From JACCTU01 sp963700495 (GTDB lineage: Bacteria; Actinomycetota; Thermoleophilia; Gaiellales; Gaiellaceae): a DNA stretch of 64,000 nucleotides. Made by a program: the position numbers and the translations under genes. Shown one piece after another: positions 39,571-48,209 of the stretch. Within the stretch, counting starts at the first letter, position 1, and the number at the start of each line of letters is the position of its first letter. Under the pieces are notes generated by a model. It did no database searches, had not been told where the DNA came from, and saw only the letters and a list, made by a program, of their open reading frames with translations. The stretch lies in contig CAVOXT010000001.1 of NCBI GenBank assembly GCA_963700495.1, forward strand, positions 744,001 through 808,000, in the 5' to 3' direction.

Positions 39571-41267
39571 CACGGCCCGCGGACTTTCCTCCGCCCTTCT
39601 CGATCGACGAGGCGATCGGCCTGCCGACCGACCCGCTCGATGAGCGCATCGACGTCGGTGTTCTGATCGTCGGCGCAGGCCCTGCCGGACTCGCGTGCGC
39701 GATCAGGCTCGGGCAGTTGCTCGAAGACGCACCCGAGGTGCGTGCGCGCCTGGGTGACGTGCCTTTCGCCGTGCTCGAGAAGGGGAAGCAACCCGGCTCT
39801 CACCTTCTCTCCGGCGCGGTCGTCAATCCGCGCGGCCTCCGCAGGCTGTTCCGGGGCCGCCCGGAGCTGCTCGAGGAGCTGCCCTTCCTGGGGCCGGTCG
39901 AAGGCGAGTCCGTCTACTTCCTCACCGGGGGTGGATCGACGCGGATCCCGACGCCGCCGACCATGAAGAACCACGGCAACTTCGTCGCCTCGCTTTCGCA
40001 GCTGGGGCGCTGGCTGGCGGAGCGGGCGGAGGCCGGGGGCGCGATGATCCTCCCGGAGACTGCTGCGACGAAGCTGCTCGTCGAGCACGGCCGGGTCGTC
40101 GGCGTTCGCACGGGCGACAAAGGCCGCGGCCGGGACGGCGAAGAGCTCCCGAACTTCGAGCCGGGCTCCGACCTCACGGCCCGCGTGACGGTGCTCGCCG
40201 AAGGCACGCAGGGCCATCTGACAGGAGCTGCCCTCGAGCGGTTCGGCCTCCAGAGCGAGGATCCGCAGGTCTGGGCGTTGGGCGTGAAGGAGGTCTGGCG
40301 CGTCTCGAAGCCGCTCGATCGAGTGATCCACACGATGGGCTGGCCGCTGCGCGGCGGCGCGCGCTACCGGGAGTTCGGCGGGTCCTTCATCTACCCGATG
40401 GGCGACGACATGGTCACGCTCGGGATGGTCGTCGGGCTCGACTATCGCGACGCCGAGTTCTCCGTGCACGACGTTCTGCAGGAGCTCAAGACGCACCTGC
40501 TCGTGCGCGACATCCTCGACGGTGGCGAGCGACTCGAATGGGGCGCGAAGACGATCCCGGAGGGTGGGTTCCTCGCGCTGCCGAAGCGTCTTCACGCGCC
40601 GGGCGTGCTGTTCTGCGGTGACGGCGTCGGAATGGTCAACGTGCCGGCGCTGAAGGGGATCCACTACGCGATCGAGTCGGGACGGCTGGCGGCCGAGACC
40701 GCCTTCGAGGCGCTGCAGCGCGGCCGCACGGCAGCGACGCCCGGCGCGCTCGAGTCGTACGACAACGCTGTGCGCGACAGCTATATCTGGCGCGACCTCG
40801 AGCAGGTGAAGAACATGCGCCCGGCCTTCGCGCGCGGATTCTGGGTGGGCGGCGCACTCGCGGGGATGCTGACCGCCACCCGAGGCAAGCTCCCGCCACT
40901 CACGCTCCGCACCGAGCCCGACGCCGCGCAGGAGCTGTTCAGGACGAATCGCGCGAGCCGCTATCCCGCACCCGACGGCACGCTCACGTTCGACAAGCTC
41001 TCATCTGTTTTCCTCTCAGGCAACAAGACACGCGACGACCAGCCGAACCACATCCGAATCCAGCGCCACGTCCCGCGTGATCTCGGCGACATGTGGGTGC
41101 GGCTCTGCCCCGCGCAGGTCTACGAAGTGGGCGAAGGCGACGGCGACGACACGGTCGAGGTGCAGGTCACCCCGTCAAACTGCGTGCAGTGCGGAGCGAT
41201 CACGGCGAAGGGCGGACGGCTGACTCCGCCGGAGGGCGGCTCGGGACCGGAGTACCAGCGGACGTGA
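39567..41267 (+). CDS. Electron transfer flavoprotein:quinone oxidoreductase (FixC/ETF-QO family)
   Basis: Membrane-associated flavoprotein of 566 residues that passes ETF electrons to quinone. FAD motif VLIVGAGPAGLACAIRL, then GSHLLSGAVVNPRGL, the quinone/FAD region LGMVVGLDYRD and LFCGDGVGMVNVPALKGIHYA. The C-terminal ferredoxin-like segment has CPAQVYE (Cys514) and NCVQC (Cys539, Cys542), but the fourth ligand of the usual NCVHCKTC motif is absent (Ile at 545) and the loop to PPEGGSGPEY is shortened. The [4Fe-4S] cluster may therefore have a different ligand or be missing. GTG at 39567 overlaps the etfA stop. Confidence 0.92.
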   Translation: MTRPADFPPPFSIDEAIGLPTDPLDERIDVGVLIVGAGPAGLACAIRLGQLLEDAPEVRARLGDVPFAVLEKGKQPGSHLLSGAVVNPRGLRRLFRGRPELLEELPFLGPVEGESVYFLTGGGSTRIPTPPTMKNHGNFVASLSQLGRWLAERAEAGGAMILPETAATKLLVEHGRVVGVRTGDKGRGRDGEELPNFEPGSDLTARVTVLAEGTQGHLTGAALERFGLQSEDPQVWALGVKEVWRVSKPLDRVIHTMGWPLRGGARYREFGGSFIYPMGDDMVTLGMVVGLDYRDAEFSVHDVLQELKTHLLVRDILDGGERLEWGAKTIPEGGFLALPKRLHAPGVLFCGDGVGMVNVPALKGIHYAIESGRLAAETAFEALQRGRTAATPGALESYDNAVRDSYIWRDLEQVKNMRPAFARGFWVGGALAGMLTATRGKLPPLTLRTEPDAAQELFRTNRASRYPAPDGTLTFDKLSSVFLSGNKTRDDQPNHIRIQRHVPRDLGDMWVRLCPAQVYEVGEGDGDDTVEVQVTPSNCVQCGAITAKGGRLTPPEGGSGPEYQRT

Positions 41268-41512
41268 GTGACATCGAGCTCGACACGAAACGCGAGCGGG
41301 CCGTGCTGCTCGGACCGCTCGCGATCCCGGCGCTCGTGCTCATCGGCATCGGCGTACGGCGCCGCCGGCGGGCGCTCGTGTTCAGCGGCGCGCTGCTGCT
41401 CGGGTCGTCCGTGAAGCTCATCCCACGGCCCCCGAGCCCGAACCGTGAAGAGCCGGCGTTCGCCGAGCCCGACGCGGACGCAGCCCTATCGCGTTCCACC
41501 GAGCCCGCGTAG
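41264..41512 (+). CDS. Small membrane protein, hypothetical
   Basis: An 82-residue protein starting at GTG 41264, overlapping the ETF:QO stop (GTGA). One or two hydrophobic segments (AVLLGPLAIPALVLIGIGV, ALVFSGALLLGSSV) are separated by RRRRR, and an acidic Pro-rich tail follows. I do not recognise the family. Tight coupling suggests expression with the ETF genes, but no role can be assigned. The 129 bases after it hold no gene I can support. Confidence 0.6.
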   Translation: MSDIELDTKRERAVLLGPLAIPALVLIGIGVRRRRRALVFSGALLLGSSVKLIPRPPSPNREEPAFAEPDADAALSRSTEPA

Positions 41513-41641
41513 CACCTGCGGGCACGCCCCACCCATCGGGGAGGGGAAGAGGGTCCTCCCGCCTCCCGAGGCTGACGGTATCGGCCGCGTTGCCCCGTCG
41601 CCGTCACAGAGTGCGCCGAACCTGGGACGATTCGTCCACAC

Positions 41642-42613
41642 GTGGCTGCCACGGCCCTGATCGAGCTGGACGACGTCCTACGAGCACGCGAGACAATCGG
41701 CAGCCGGCTCCACCGCACTCCGACGTTCACGTCCGCGGCGCTCTCGCGCCTCACGGGTGCCGACGTCCACCTGAAAGCCGAGCTCTTCCAGCGGACGGGT
41801 TCGTTCAAGCCGCGCGGCGTGCTGACGAAGCTCGCGTCGCTCAGCCCCGAAGAGAAGGCGCGCGGCGTGATCGGGATCTCCGCGGGCAACCACGCGCAGG
41901 CCCTCGCTTACTGCGCCGCCCTCGAGCAGGTGGACGCGCTCGTCGTCATGTGGCAGGGCGCGAGCGAGCAGAAGATCGCAGCAACTCGCGAGTACGGGGC
42001 GTCCGTCGATCTCGCAGCGAACGACCCGGCCGAGGCGTTCGCACGACTCGACGTCCTGCTCGAGGAGACCGGCCGTACGCTCGTCCATCCTTTCGACGAT
42101 CCGAGGATCCAGGCCGGCCAGGGCACGGTCGGACTCGAGGTAATGGAAGACGTGCCCCGAGCGACGGTCGTCGTGGTGCCGATCGGCGGAGGCGGGCTGA
42201 TCTCGGGGATCGCCACCGCGGTCAAGGGCCTGCGGCCCGACGTGCGCGTCGTCGGCGTCGAGCCCGAGACTTCGCGCGCGATGCACGCTGCGCTCGAGGC
42301 GGGTGAGCGCGTCGACGTTCGCCCACTCTCGATCGCCGACGGGCTGAACGCGCCGCACGCCGGAAGGAACGCGCTTGCGGTCGTACGCGATCGCGTGGAC
42401 GACGTCGTGCTCGTCACCGAGGCCGAGATCGAGGAGGCGTTCCGGCTCCTCTACGCACGCGCGAAGCTCGCGGTCGAGCCCGCCGGCGCGGCCTCGACGG
42501 CCGCTCTGCTTGCCGGAAGAGTCGCGCACGAACGACACGACAGCATCGCCCTCGTTGTCTCAGGAGGCAACGTAGCCGCCGAAACCGCCTCTGCTATCCT
42601 GGCTTCGCGATGA
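41642..42613 (+). CDS. Threonine dehydratase/serine racemase-like PLP enzyme
   Basis: A 323-residue fold-type II PLP enzyme, catalytic domain only (no C-terminal ACT regulatory domain). PLP Lys in RTGSFKPRG, cofactor phosphate loop in PIGGGGLISG, ISAGNHAQALAY, and a C-terminal VVSGGNV. It likely deaminates threonine (and serine) to 2-oxobutyrate. Lacking the regulatory domain, it fits the catabolic rather than isoleucine-inhibited type; serine racemase is the alternative. GTG at 41642. Its stop overlaps the rpmE start. Confidence 0.9.
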   Translation: MAATALIELDDVLRARETIGSRLHRTPTFTSAALSRLTGADVHLKAELFQRTGSFKPRGVLTKLASLSPEEKARGVIGISAGNHAQALAYCAALEQVDALVVMWQGASEQKIAATREYGASVDLAANDPAEAFARLDVLLEETGRTLVHPFDDPRIQAGQGTVGLEVMEDVPRATVVVVPIGGGGLISGIATAVKGLRPDVRVVGVEPETSRAMHAALEAGERVDVRPLSIADGLNAPHAGRNALAVVRDRVDDVVLVTEAEIEEAFRLLYARAKLAVEPAGAASTAALLAGRVAHERHDSIALVVSGGNVAAETASAILASR

Positions 42614-42828
42614 AAGCCGGTATCCACCCCGATTACGTGTTCGCGACGGTCACCTGCTCCTGTGGGAACACGTTCGAGACGCGTTCTACGAAGCCAGATC
42701 TGCACGTCGAGATCTGTTCGAACTGCCACCCGTTCTACACGGGCAAGCAGAAGCTGATGGACACCGGCGGCCGCGTCGAGCGCTTCCAGCGCCGGCTCGA
42801 GCGCGCCGGCGGCGCTCGCCGGGGCTAA
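42610..42828 (+). CDS. rpmE: Large ribosomal subunit protein bL31 (zinc-binding type)
   Basis: A 72-residue ribosomal protein: MKAGIHPDYVFATVTCSCGNTFETRSTK then EICSNCHPFYTGKQKLMDTGGRVERFQRR. Both CxC and CxxC pairs are present, so this is the zinc-binding C+ paralogue. ATG at 42610 overlaps the upstream stop (ATGA). It is followed by DUF1385, prfA and prmC, a gene order common in Gram-positive bacteria. Confidence 0.96.
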   Translation: MKAGIHPDYVFATVTCSCGNTFETRSTKPDLHVEICSNCHPFYTGKQKLMDTGGRVERFQRRLERAGGARRG

Positions 42829-42842
42829 CGCCCCCTCTTCCG

Positions 42843-43763
42843 ATGCAGACGATCGGAGGCCAAGCGGTCCTCGAAGGCGTGATGATGCGCAGCCCCGCGC
42901 ATTGGACGCTCGCCGTTCGCAAGCCGAACGGCCAGATCGCAGAGCACACCACCTCGATCAGCTCGCCGATGGCGCGGCACCGCGTCTTCCGGCTGCCGGT
43001 GATCCGGGGCGTCGTGGCACTCGGCGAGTCGCTGACGATCGGCTTTCGCGCGCTCGCGATCTCTGCGAACTACGCGGCACAGGACGCCGACGCCGACGAC
43101 AAGGACGCAGTCGAGACCGAGCTCTCTCGCGGGAGCATCATCTTCGCGTTCGCGATCGCGATCGGCTTCGCCGTGGCGCTCTTCAAGGTCACGCCCGCGC
43201 TGATCACGAGCTGGCTGCCGATCGAGACGACCGGCTTGTTCGTCGTGGTCGAGGGCGTGATCCGCGTGAGCATCTTCGTCGTCTACCTCCTCGTCATCTC
43301 GCTTCTGCCCGATCTGCGGCGCGTGTTCCAGTACCACGGCGCCGAGCACAAGGCGATCAACGCGCTCGAGGCGGGCGACGAGCTGACGCCGGAGCACGTG
43401 CAGCGCCACTCGCTCATCCATCCCCGCTGCGGCACGGCCTTCCTGCTCTGGGTGATGGTGATCGCGATCTTCGTCTTCGCGTTCATCGGCCAGCCGTCCT
43501 GGCCGTGGCTGATCGCGAGTCGCATCCTGCTCCTGCCGGTGATCGCAGGGCTGGCGTACGAGTTGATCCGCTTTGCGGGCAAGCACACGGACAACAGAGC
43601 CTTGATGACGCTGCTCGCGCCCGGTCTGTGGCTGCAGCGGCTGACCACACGCGAGCCGTCGCTCGACCAGCTCGAGGTCTCGATCGCAGCGCTGCGCGAG
43701 GTGCTGCGGCTCGAAGAGCACGAGCGTCCCGAGACTCGGCGGCGGGTCGAAGTCATGGCCTGA
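42843..43763 (+). CDS. DUF1385 family membrane protein (YqhQ-like)
   Basis: A 306-residue membrane protein. Family hallmarks: IGGQAVLEGVMMRSP at the N-terminus, FQYHGAEHKAINALEAG, and HPRCGTAFLLWVM with a conserved Cys. Four to five membrane segments (e.g. SIIFAFAIAIGFAVALF, FLLWVMVIAIFVFAFIG). Biochemical function is not known; its position between rpmE and prfA is conserved in many genomes. Confidence 0.9.
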   Translation: MQTIGGQAVLEGVMMRSPAHWTLAVRKPNGQIAEHTTSISSPMARHRVFRLPVIRGVVALGESLTIGFRALAISANYAAQDADADDKDAVETELSRGSIIFAFAIAIGFAVALFKVTPALITSWLPIETTGLFVVVEGVIRVSIFVVYLLVISLLPDLRRVFQYHGAEHKAINALEAGDELTPEHVQRHSLIHPRCGTAFLLWVMVIAIFVFAFIGQPSWPWLIASRILLLPVIAGLAYELIRFAGKHTDNRALMTLLAPGLWLQRLTTREPSLDQLEVSIAALREVLRLEEHERPETRRRVEVMA

Positions 43764-43768
43764 GGGCG

Positions 43769-44815
43769 ATGGCACTCGATGCGCTGATCGACGAGCTCGA
43801 ACGGAAGTACCTCGAGACGCAGGAGCGGATGTCGGACCCCGCGGTCTACAACGACCACCGCGAGGCGGCGGACACCGGTCGCAGGCTGAAGGAGCTCGAG
43901 GCGCCCTACAAGCTCGCGCTGGAGTGGCGGCAGGCGAACGCGGATCTCCAGGCGGCGCGCGCGGACGGCGACCTGCGCGAGCTCGTGCCCGAGCTCGAGG
44001 AGCGGGTGAGTGCCGTGGAAGAGGAGCTGCGGCTCGCGCTCGTCGAGACCGACCCGGCAGACCGCAAGGACGTGATCGTCGAGGTGCGCCAGGGCGTCGG
44101 CGGCGACGAGGCTGCGCTCTGGGCGGGCGAGGTGTTCCGCATGCTCACGCGCTACGCCGAGCGCCGGGGCTGGAAGACGGAGCAGCTCAGTAGCTCCGCG
44201 AGCGATGCCGGCGGAGTCAAGGAGGTCACGTTCGCGGTCAAGGGCGACGGCGCGTACTCCGTGTTCAAGTGGGAGGGTGGGACACACCGCGTCCAGCGCG
44301 TGCCGGAGACGGAGTCACAGGGCCGCATCCACACGTCGACCGCGACGGTCGCCGTGATGCCAGAGGCGGAGGAGGTCGAGGTCGAGCTCGACCCGAACGA
44401 GCTCAAGATCGACGTGTACCGCTCGACGGGGCCGGGCGGGCAGAGCGTCAACACCACCGACTCGGCCGTTCGGATCACCCACGTGCCGACGGGCACAGTG
44501 GTCGCGATGCAGGACGAGAAGTCGCAGCTCCAGAACAAGACGAAGGCGCTGCGCGTCCTTCGCGCCCGACTGTACGAGCTCCAGCGCGAGCAGCAGCGGG
44601 CCGAGCTCGACGCGACGCGACGGTCGCAGATTGGCTCGGGCGAACGGGCTGAGAAGATCCGCACCTACAACTTCCCCGAGAACCGCGTGACCGACCACCG
44701 CATCCACCTGACCCTGCACAAGCTCGACCGGGTGCTCGAGGGTGAGCTCGACGAGTTCACCGAGGCGCTCACCGCCGAAGATCAGCGACGGGCGCTCGGC
44801 GACGCGGCGGCGTGA
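43769..44815 (+). CDS. prfA: Peptide chain release factor 1
   Basis: A 348-residue class I release factor recognising UAA/UAG. The catalytic loop GPGGQSVN carries the GGQ that triggers peptide release, and the coiled N-terminal domain ends in VIVEVRQGVGGDEAALWAG. GRIHTSTATVAVMPEA is typical of RF1. ATG at 43769; the stop overlaps the prmC GTG start. PrmC, encoded next, methylates the GGQ glutamine. Confidence 0.95.
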   Translation: MALDALIDELERKYLETQERMSDPAVYNDHREAADTGRRLKELEAPYKLALEWRQANADLQAARADGDLRELVPELEERVSAVEEELRLALVETDPADRKDVIVEVRQGVGGDEAALWAGEVFRMLTRYAERRGWKTEQLSSSASDAGGVKEVTFAVKGDGAYSVFKWEGGTHRVQRVPETESQGRIHTSTATVAVMPEAEEVEVELDPNELKIDVYRSTGPGGQSVNTTDSAVRITHVPTGTVVAMQDEKSQLQNKTKALRVLRARLYELQREQQRAELDATRRSQIGSGERAEKIRTYNFPENRVTDHRIHLTLHKLDRVLEGELDEFTEALTAEDQRRALGDAAA

Positions 44816-45639
44816 CCGTCGGAGAAGTGCTTCGGCGCGCGACGGAGTACCTCGCCGGCAAGGGCGTCGAGAGTCCCAGGCTCGATTCGGAGCATCTGCT
44901 CGGGAAGGCAACGGGCCTCTCGCGCGTCGAGATCTACATGCACCACGAACGGCCCCTGAGCGAGGCCGAGCGGGATGTGTACCGCGAGCTCGTCCGCCGG
45001 CGCGGCGAGCGCGAGCCGCTCGCCTACGTGCTCGGCGAGTGGGGGTTCCGGAGGCTGACGCTGAAGACCGACCGCCGCGCGCTCGTGCCGCGTCCGGAGA
45101 CCGAGGTCGTGGTCGAGCGCTGCCTGGCGCTCCTCGACGGCGGCCCGTCGCCGCGCGTCCTCGACGTCGGCACCGGGACCGGGGCGATCGCGCTCGCGAT
45201 CGCGGACGAGCATCCCGATGCGAGGGTGACGGCGCTCGAGGTCTCGGACGACGCACTCGCCCTGGCGCGGGAGAACGCGGAGCTGACCGGCATCCGGGTC
45301 GAGTTCGTGCAGGGCGACCTCACCGGAGGGCTCGGCGATGCGGAATACGATCTGGTCGTGTCGAATCCGCCGTACGTGACGCAGGAGGAGATCGAGACGC
45401 TGCAGCCCGAGGTTCGCGACTGGGAGCCCCGGCTCGCCACCGTCGGCGGTGAGCACACCCGCCTGATTGCAGAGCACGCCCTCGAGGCGCTCCGGCCCGG
45501 GGGGCACCTCGTCCTCGAAGTGGCGGACACGCGCGCCGGCGACGCCGTCGGGCTGTTCGAGGGGCTCGGCTACGACGAGGTGCGGCTGACCGAGGATCTG
45601 GCCGGTCGCGACCGGATCGTCGAGGGGCGGCGCAAGTGA
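44812..45639 (+). CDS. prmC: Peptide chain release factor N5-glutamine methyltransferase
   Basis: A 275-residue SAM-dependent methyltransferase acting on the GGQ Gln of release factors. The N-terminal helical domain is followed by the SAM motif VLDVGTGTGAIALAIA and the catalytic VVSNPPYVTQEE (NPPY). GTG at 44812 overlaps the prfA stop, and its stop overlaps the tsaC start: a coupled translation-fidelity operon. Confidence 0.95.
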   Translation: MTVGEVLRRATEYLAGKGVESPRLDSEHLLGKATGLSRVEIYMHHERPLSEAERDVYRELVRRRGEREPLAYVLGEWGFRRLTLKTDRRALVPRPETEVVVERCLALLDGGPSPRVLDVGTGTGAIALAIADEHPDARVTALEVSDDALALARENAELTGIRVEFVQGDLTGGLGDAEYDLVVSNPPYVTQEEIETLQPEVRDWEPRLATVGGEHTRLIAEHALEALRPGGHLVLEVADTRAGDAVGLFEGLGYDEVRLTEDLAGRDRIVEGRRK

Positions 45640-46223
45640 TCGAGCGCGCGGTCGCCGCACTCAACGCCGGCAGGCTCGTGATCCTGCCGACGGACACGGT
45701 CTACGGCCTCTGCGCGCCGCCGTACAAGGCCGAGCCGGCCGAGCGGATCTTCGCGCTGAAAGGCCGAGAGCACCAGCAGGCGATCGCGCTCGTTGCGTGC
45801 GACCTCGACATGTTGTTCGAGTGCGTGCCGGAGCTGCGCGGCCGGTCGGGCACGATCGCGCGAGAACTGCTTCCCGGCCCGTACACGCTGATCTTCCCGA
45901 ACCCTGCGCGGCGCTATCGCTGGTTGACCGGGGCCCATCCCGACACGATCGGCGTCCGGGTGCCCGAGCTCGACGACCAGGGCAAGCAGGTGCTCGACTT
46001 TGTCGGCGCGGTCGCGGCGACGAGCGCAAACCTCCACGGGGGGCCCGACCCGAAGAGCGTCGCGGATGTCCCGCAGGAACTGCTGAGCGGCGTCGCCGAG
46101 GTCGTCGACGCCGGCGAGCTCCCGGGAGTGCCGTCGACCGTGATCGACTACACCGGCGAGCGGCCCGTCGTCCTCCGCGAAGGCGCGGGGAGCGTGGAAC
46201 GGGCCCTCTCAGTGCTGGCCTGA
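45636..46223 (+). CDS. L-threonylcarbamoyladenylate synthase (Sua5/YciO/YrdC family)
   Basis: A 195-residue YrdC-fold protein that makes threonylcarbamoyl-AMP for tRNA t6A37. LPTDTVYGLCAPP, ALKGREHQQAIALV, LPGPYTLIFPN, TIGVRVP and ATSANLHGGPDP are in the family order. The C-terminal Sua5 domain is absent, so it is the short TsaC type. GTG at 45636 overlaps the prmC stop. Confidence 0.93.
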   Translation: MIERAVAALNAGRLVILPTDTVYGLCAPPYKAEPAERIFALKGREHQQAIALVACDLDMLFECVPELRGRSGTIARELLPGPYTLIFPNPARRYRWLTGAHPDTIGVRVPELDDQGKQVLDFVGAVAATSANLHGGPDPKSVADVPQELLSGVAEVVDAGELPGVPSTVIDYTGERPVVLREGAGSVERALSVLA

Positions 46224-46229
46224 CGCACG

Positions 46230-46269
46230 AGTAGCATCCCCGGGGACTTTCCCTGGGAAGGAGTGCCGC
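46230..46269 (+). promoter_or_regulatory. Promoter -10-like box and ribosome-binding site for glyA
   Basis: TAGCAT near 46231 could be a -10 box. GGAAGGAG near 46256-46263 precedes the ATG at 46270 by six bases, a strong ribosome-binding site. Unlike many genes here, glyA has a normal leadered layout. Confidence 0.4.
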
Positions 46270-47562
46270 ATGGCCGTCGCGCAGGAAACCCTCCAGCACC
46301 TCCGCACGGCGGGGCTGGCGGAGATCGATCCGGAGATCGCCGAGCTCCTGACCGCCGAGCTCGAGCGGCAGCGTGGGCAGATCGAGCTGATCGCCTCCGA
46401 GAACTTCACGTGGCCGAGCCTCTTCGAGGCGGTCGGGAGCGTACCGACGAACAAGTACGCCGAGGGGTATCCGGGAAGGCGCTATTACGGCGGCTGCGAG
46501 GTCGTCGACGAGATCGAGGCGCTCGCAATCGATCGAGCGAAATCGCTCTTCGGCGCCGAGCACGCGAACGTCCAGCCGCACGCGGGCGCGCAGGCGAACA
46601 TGGCCGTCTACTTCGCGGCGCTCGAACCGGGCGACACGATTCTCTCGATGCGGCTCGATCACGGCGGCCACCTGTCCCACGGACTGAAGGTCAACTTCTC
46701 GGGGCGGCTGTACACGATCGTCGGCTACGGGGTCGATCGCGAGACGGCGCTGATCGACTTCGACGAGGTGCGCACGCTCGCGAAGGAGCACCGGCCGAAG
46801 CTGATCATCTGCGGAGGCTCCGCCTACCCGCGAGCGATCGACGCGGAGCGCTTCCGCGAGATCGCCGACGAGGTGGACGCGCTCCTGATGTGCGACATGG
46901 CGCATTTCGCCGGGCTCGTCGCCGCAGGTCTGAACCCGAACCCGACGCCGCATTGCGACTTCGTCACGTCGACGACGCACAAGACGCTCGCGGGGCCGCG
47001 GGCGGGCTTCGTCCTCTGCAAGGAGGAGTTCGCCAGGGACGTCGACCGCGCGGTCTTCCCGGGCATGCAGGGTGGACCGCTCGAGCACGTGATCGCGGCG
47101 AAGGCGACGTGCTTCCGGATCGCCGCGACGGACGCGTTCCGCGACTACCAGGCACAGGTGCGCGCGAACGCCGACTCGCTGGCCGAGACGCTGGTCGGCG
47201 GCGGGCTCGACCTGCTCACGGGCGGCACCGACACGCACCTGCTCCAGATCGACCTCCGCAACTCGGAGTGGACGGGCAAGGACGCGGAGGAGCGGCTGCA
47301 CGACGTGAAGCTGACCGTCAACCGGAACACGGTGCCGTTCGACGAGCGGCCGCCGACGATCGGGTCGGGCGTGCGCGTCGGTACGCCGGCCGCGACGATG
47401 CGGGGCTTCGACGAGGACGACTTCCGCGAGGTCGGCTCGGTCATGGTCGGGGCGCTCGGCGAGTCGCCCGACCTCGAGGCGCTTCGCTCGCGGATCGACG
47501 AGCTCTGCGCAAAGCGCCCGCTCTATCCGGGGTTCCGCGGCTTCACGACCTACGTCGCGTGA
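46270..47562 (+). CDS. glyA: Serine hydroxymethyltransferase
   Basis: Interconverts serine and glycine with tetrahydrofolate, a main source of one-carbon units. The 430-residue protein has IELIASENFTWPSLFEAVGS, NKYAEGYPGRRYYGGCE, and the PLP Lys in VTSTTHKTLAGPRAGFVL, all standard. ATG at 46270 behind a strong Shine-Dalgarno. Its stop overlaps the upp GTG. Confidence 0.96.
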   Translation: MAVAQETLQHLRTAGLAEIDPEIAELLTAELERQRGQIELIASENFTWPSLFEAVGSVPTNKYAEGYPGRRYYGGCEVVDEIEALAIDRAKSLFGAEHANVQPHAGAQANMAVYFAALEPGDTILSMRLDHGGHLSHGLKVNFSGRLYTIVGYGVDRETALIDFDEVRTLAKEHRPKLIICGGSAYPRAIDAERFREIADEVDALLMCDMAHFAGLVAAGLNPNPTPHCDFVTSTTHKTLAGPRAGFVLCKEEFARDVDRAVFPGMQGGPLEHVIAAKATCFRIAATDAFRDYQAQVRANADSLAETLVGGGLDLLTGGTDTHLLQIDLRNSEWTGKDAEERLHDVKLTVNRNTVPFDERPPTIGSGVRVGTPAATMRGFDEDDFREVGSVMVGALGESPDLEALRSRIDELCAKRPLYPGFRGFTTYVA

Positions 47563-48203
47563 GCGCGACCGCGACCGGCCGCGTCACGCACGTGACGCAC
47601 CCGCTCGTGCAGCACAAGTTGTCGTACCTGCGAGACAAGGACACGCCCACGGTCCACTTCCGCAAGCTCGTCGAGGAGGTCACGCTGCTCCTGACCTACG
47701 AGGCGACGAAGGACTTCCCAACCGAAGACGTCGAGATCGAGACGCCGCTCGAGAAGGCGCTGATCCCGCGGATCGCGGGGAAGAAGGTCGCGGTGTGCCC
47801 TGTCCTGCGCGCGGGGATCGGGATGCTCGACGGCGTGCTCTCGCTGATCTCGAGCGCGCGGGTCGGGTTCATCGGCATGTACCGGGACGAGGAGACCCTC
47901 CAGCCGGTGCAGTACTACCTCAAGCTGCCGGCCGACATGTCCGACCGTGACGCGATCGTGCTCGACCCGATGCTGGCGACCGGAAACTCGAGCGCGGCCG
48001 CGATCGAGCTGGTCAAGGAGTCGGGCGCGAGGACGGTCGCGCTCGTCTCGCTCGTCGCGGTGCGGCAGGGAATCGACCGCGTCCACCGCGACCACCCGGA
48101 TGTGCACATCGTCTGCGCCGCGATCGACCGCGGCCTGAACGAACGCGGCTTCATCGTCCCGGGGCTCGGCGACGCGGGCGATCGCCTGTACGGCACGAAG
48201 TAG
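47559..48203 (+). CDS. upp: Uracil phosphoribosyltransferase
   Basis: Salvages uracil to UMP using PRPP. 214 residues: VTHPLVQHKLSYLRDKDT, PVLRAGIGMLDGVLSL, the PRPP loop VLDPMLATGNSSAAAIELVK, and the uracil-binding GFIVPGLGDAGDR at the C-terminus. GTG at 47559 overlaps the glyA stop (GTGA). Confidence 0.95.
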   Translation: MSATATGRVTHVTHPLVQHKLSYLRDKDTPTVHFRKLVEEVTLLLTYEATKDFPTEDVEIETPLEKALIPRIAGKKVAVCPVLRAGIGMLDGVLSLISSARVGFIGMYRDEETLQPVQYYLKLPADMSDRDAIVLDPMLATGNSSAAAIELVKESGARTVALVSLVAVRQGIDRVHRDHPDVHIVCAAIDRGLNERGFIVPGLGDAGDRLYGTK

Positions 48204-48209
48204 ACGGGC

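Noticed and set aside
41513..41641. Small RNA or leader between the small membrane-protein gene and the threonine dehydratase gene
   Set aside because: The 129-bp gap has only weak GC-rich pairings and no T-box, leader peptide or terminator I can support.
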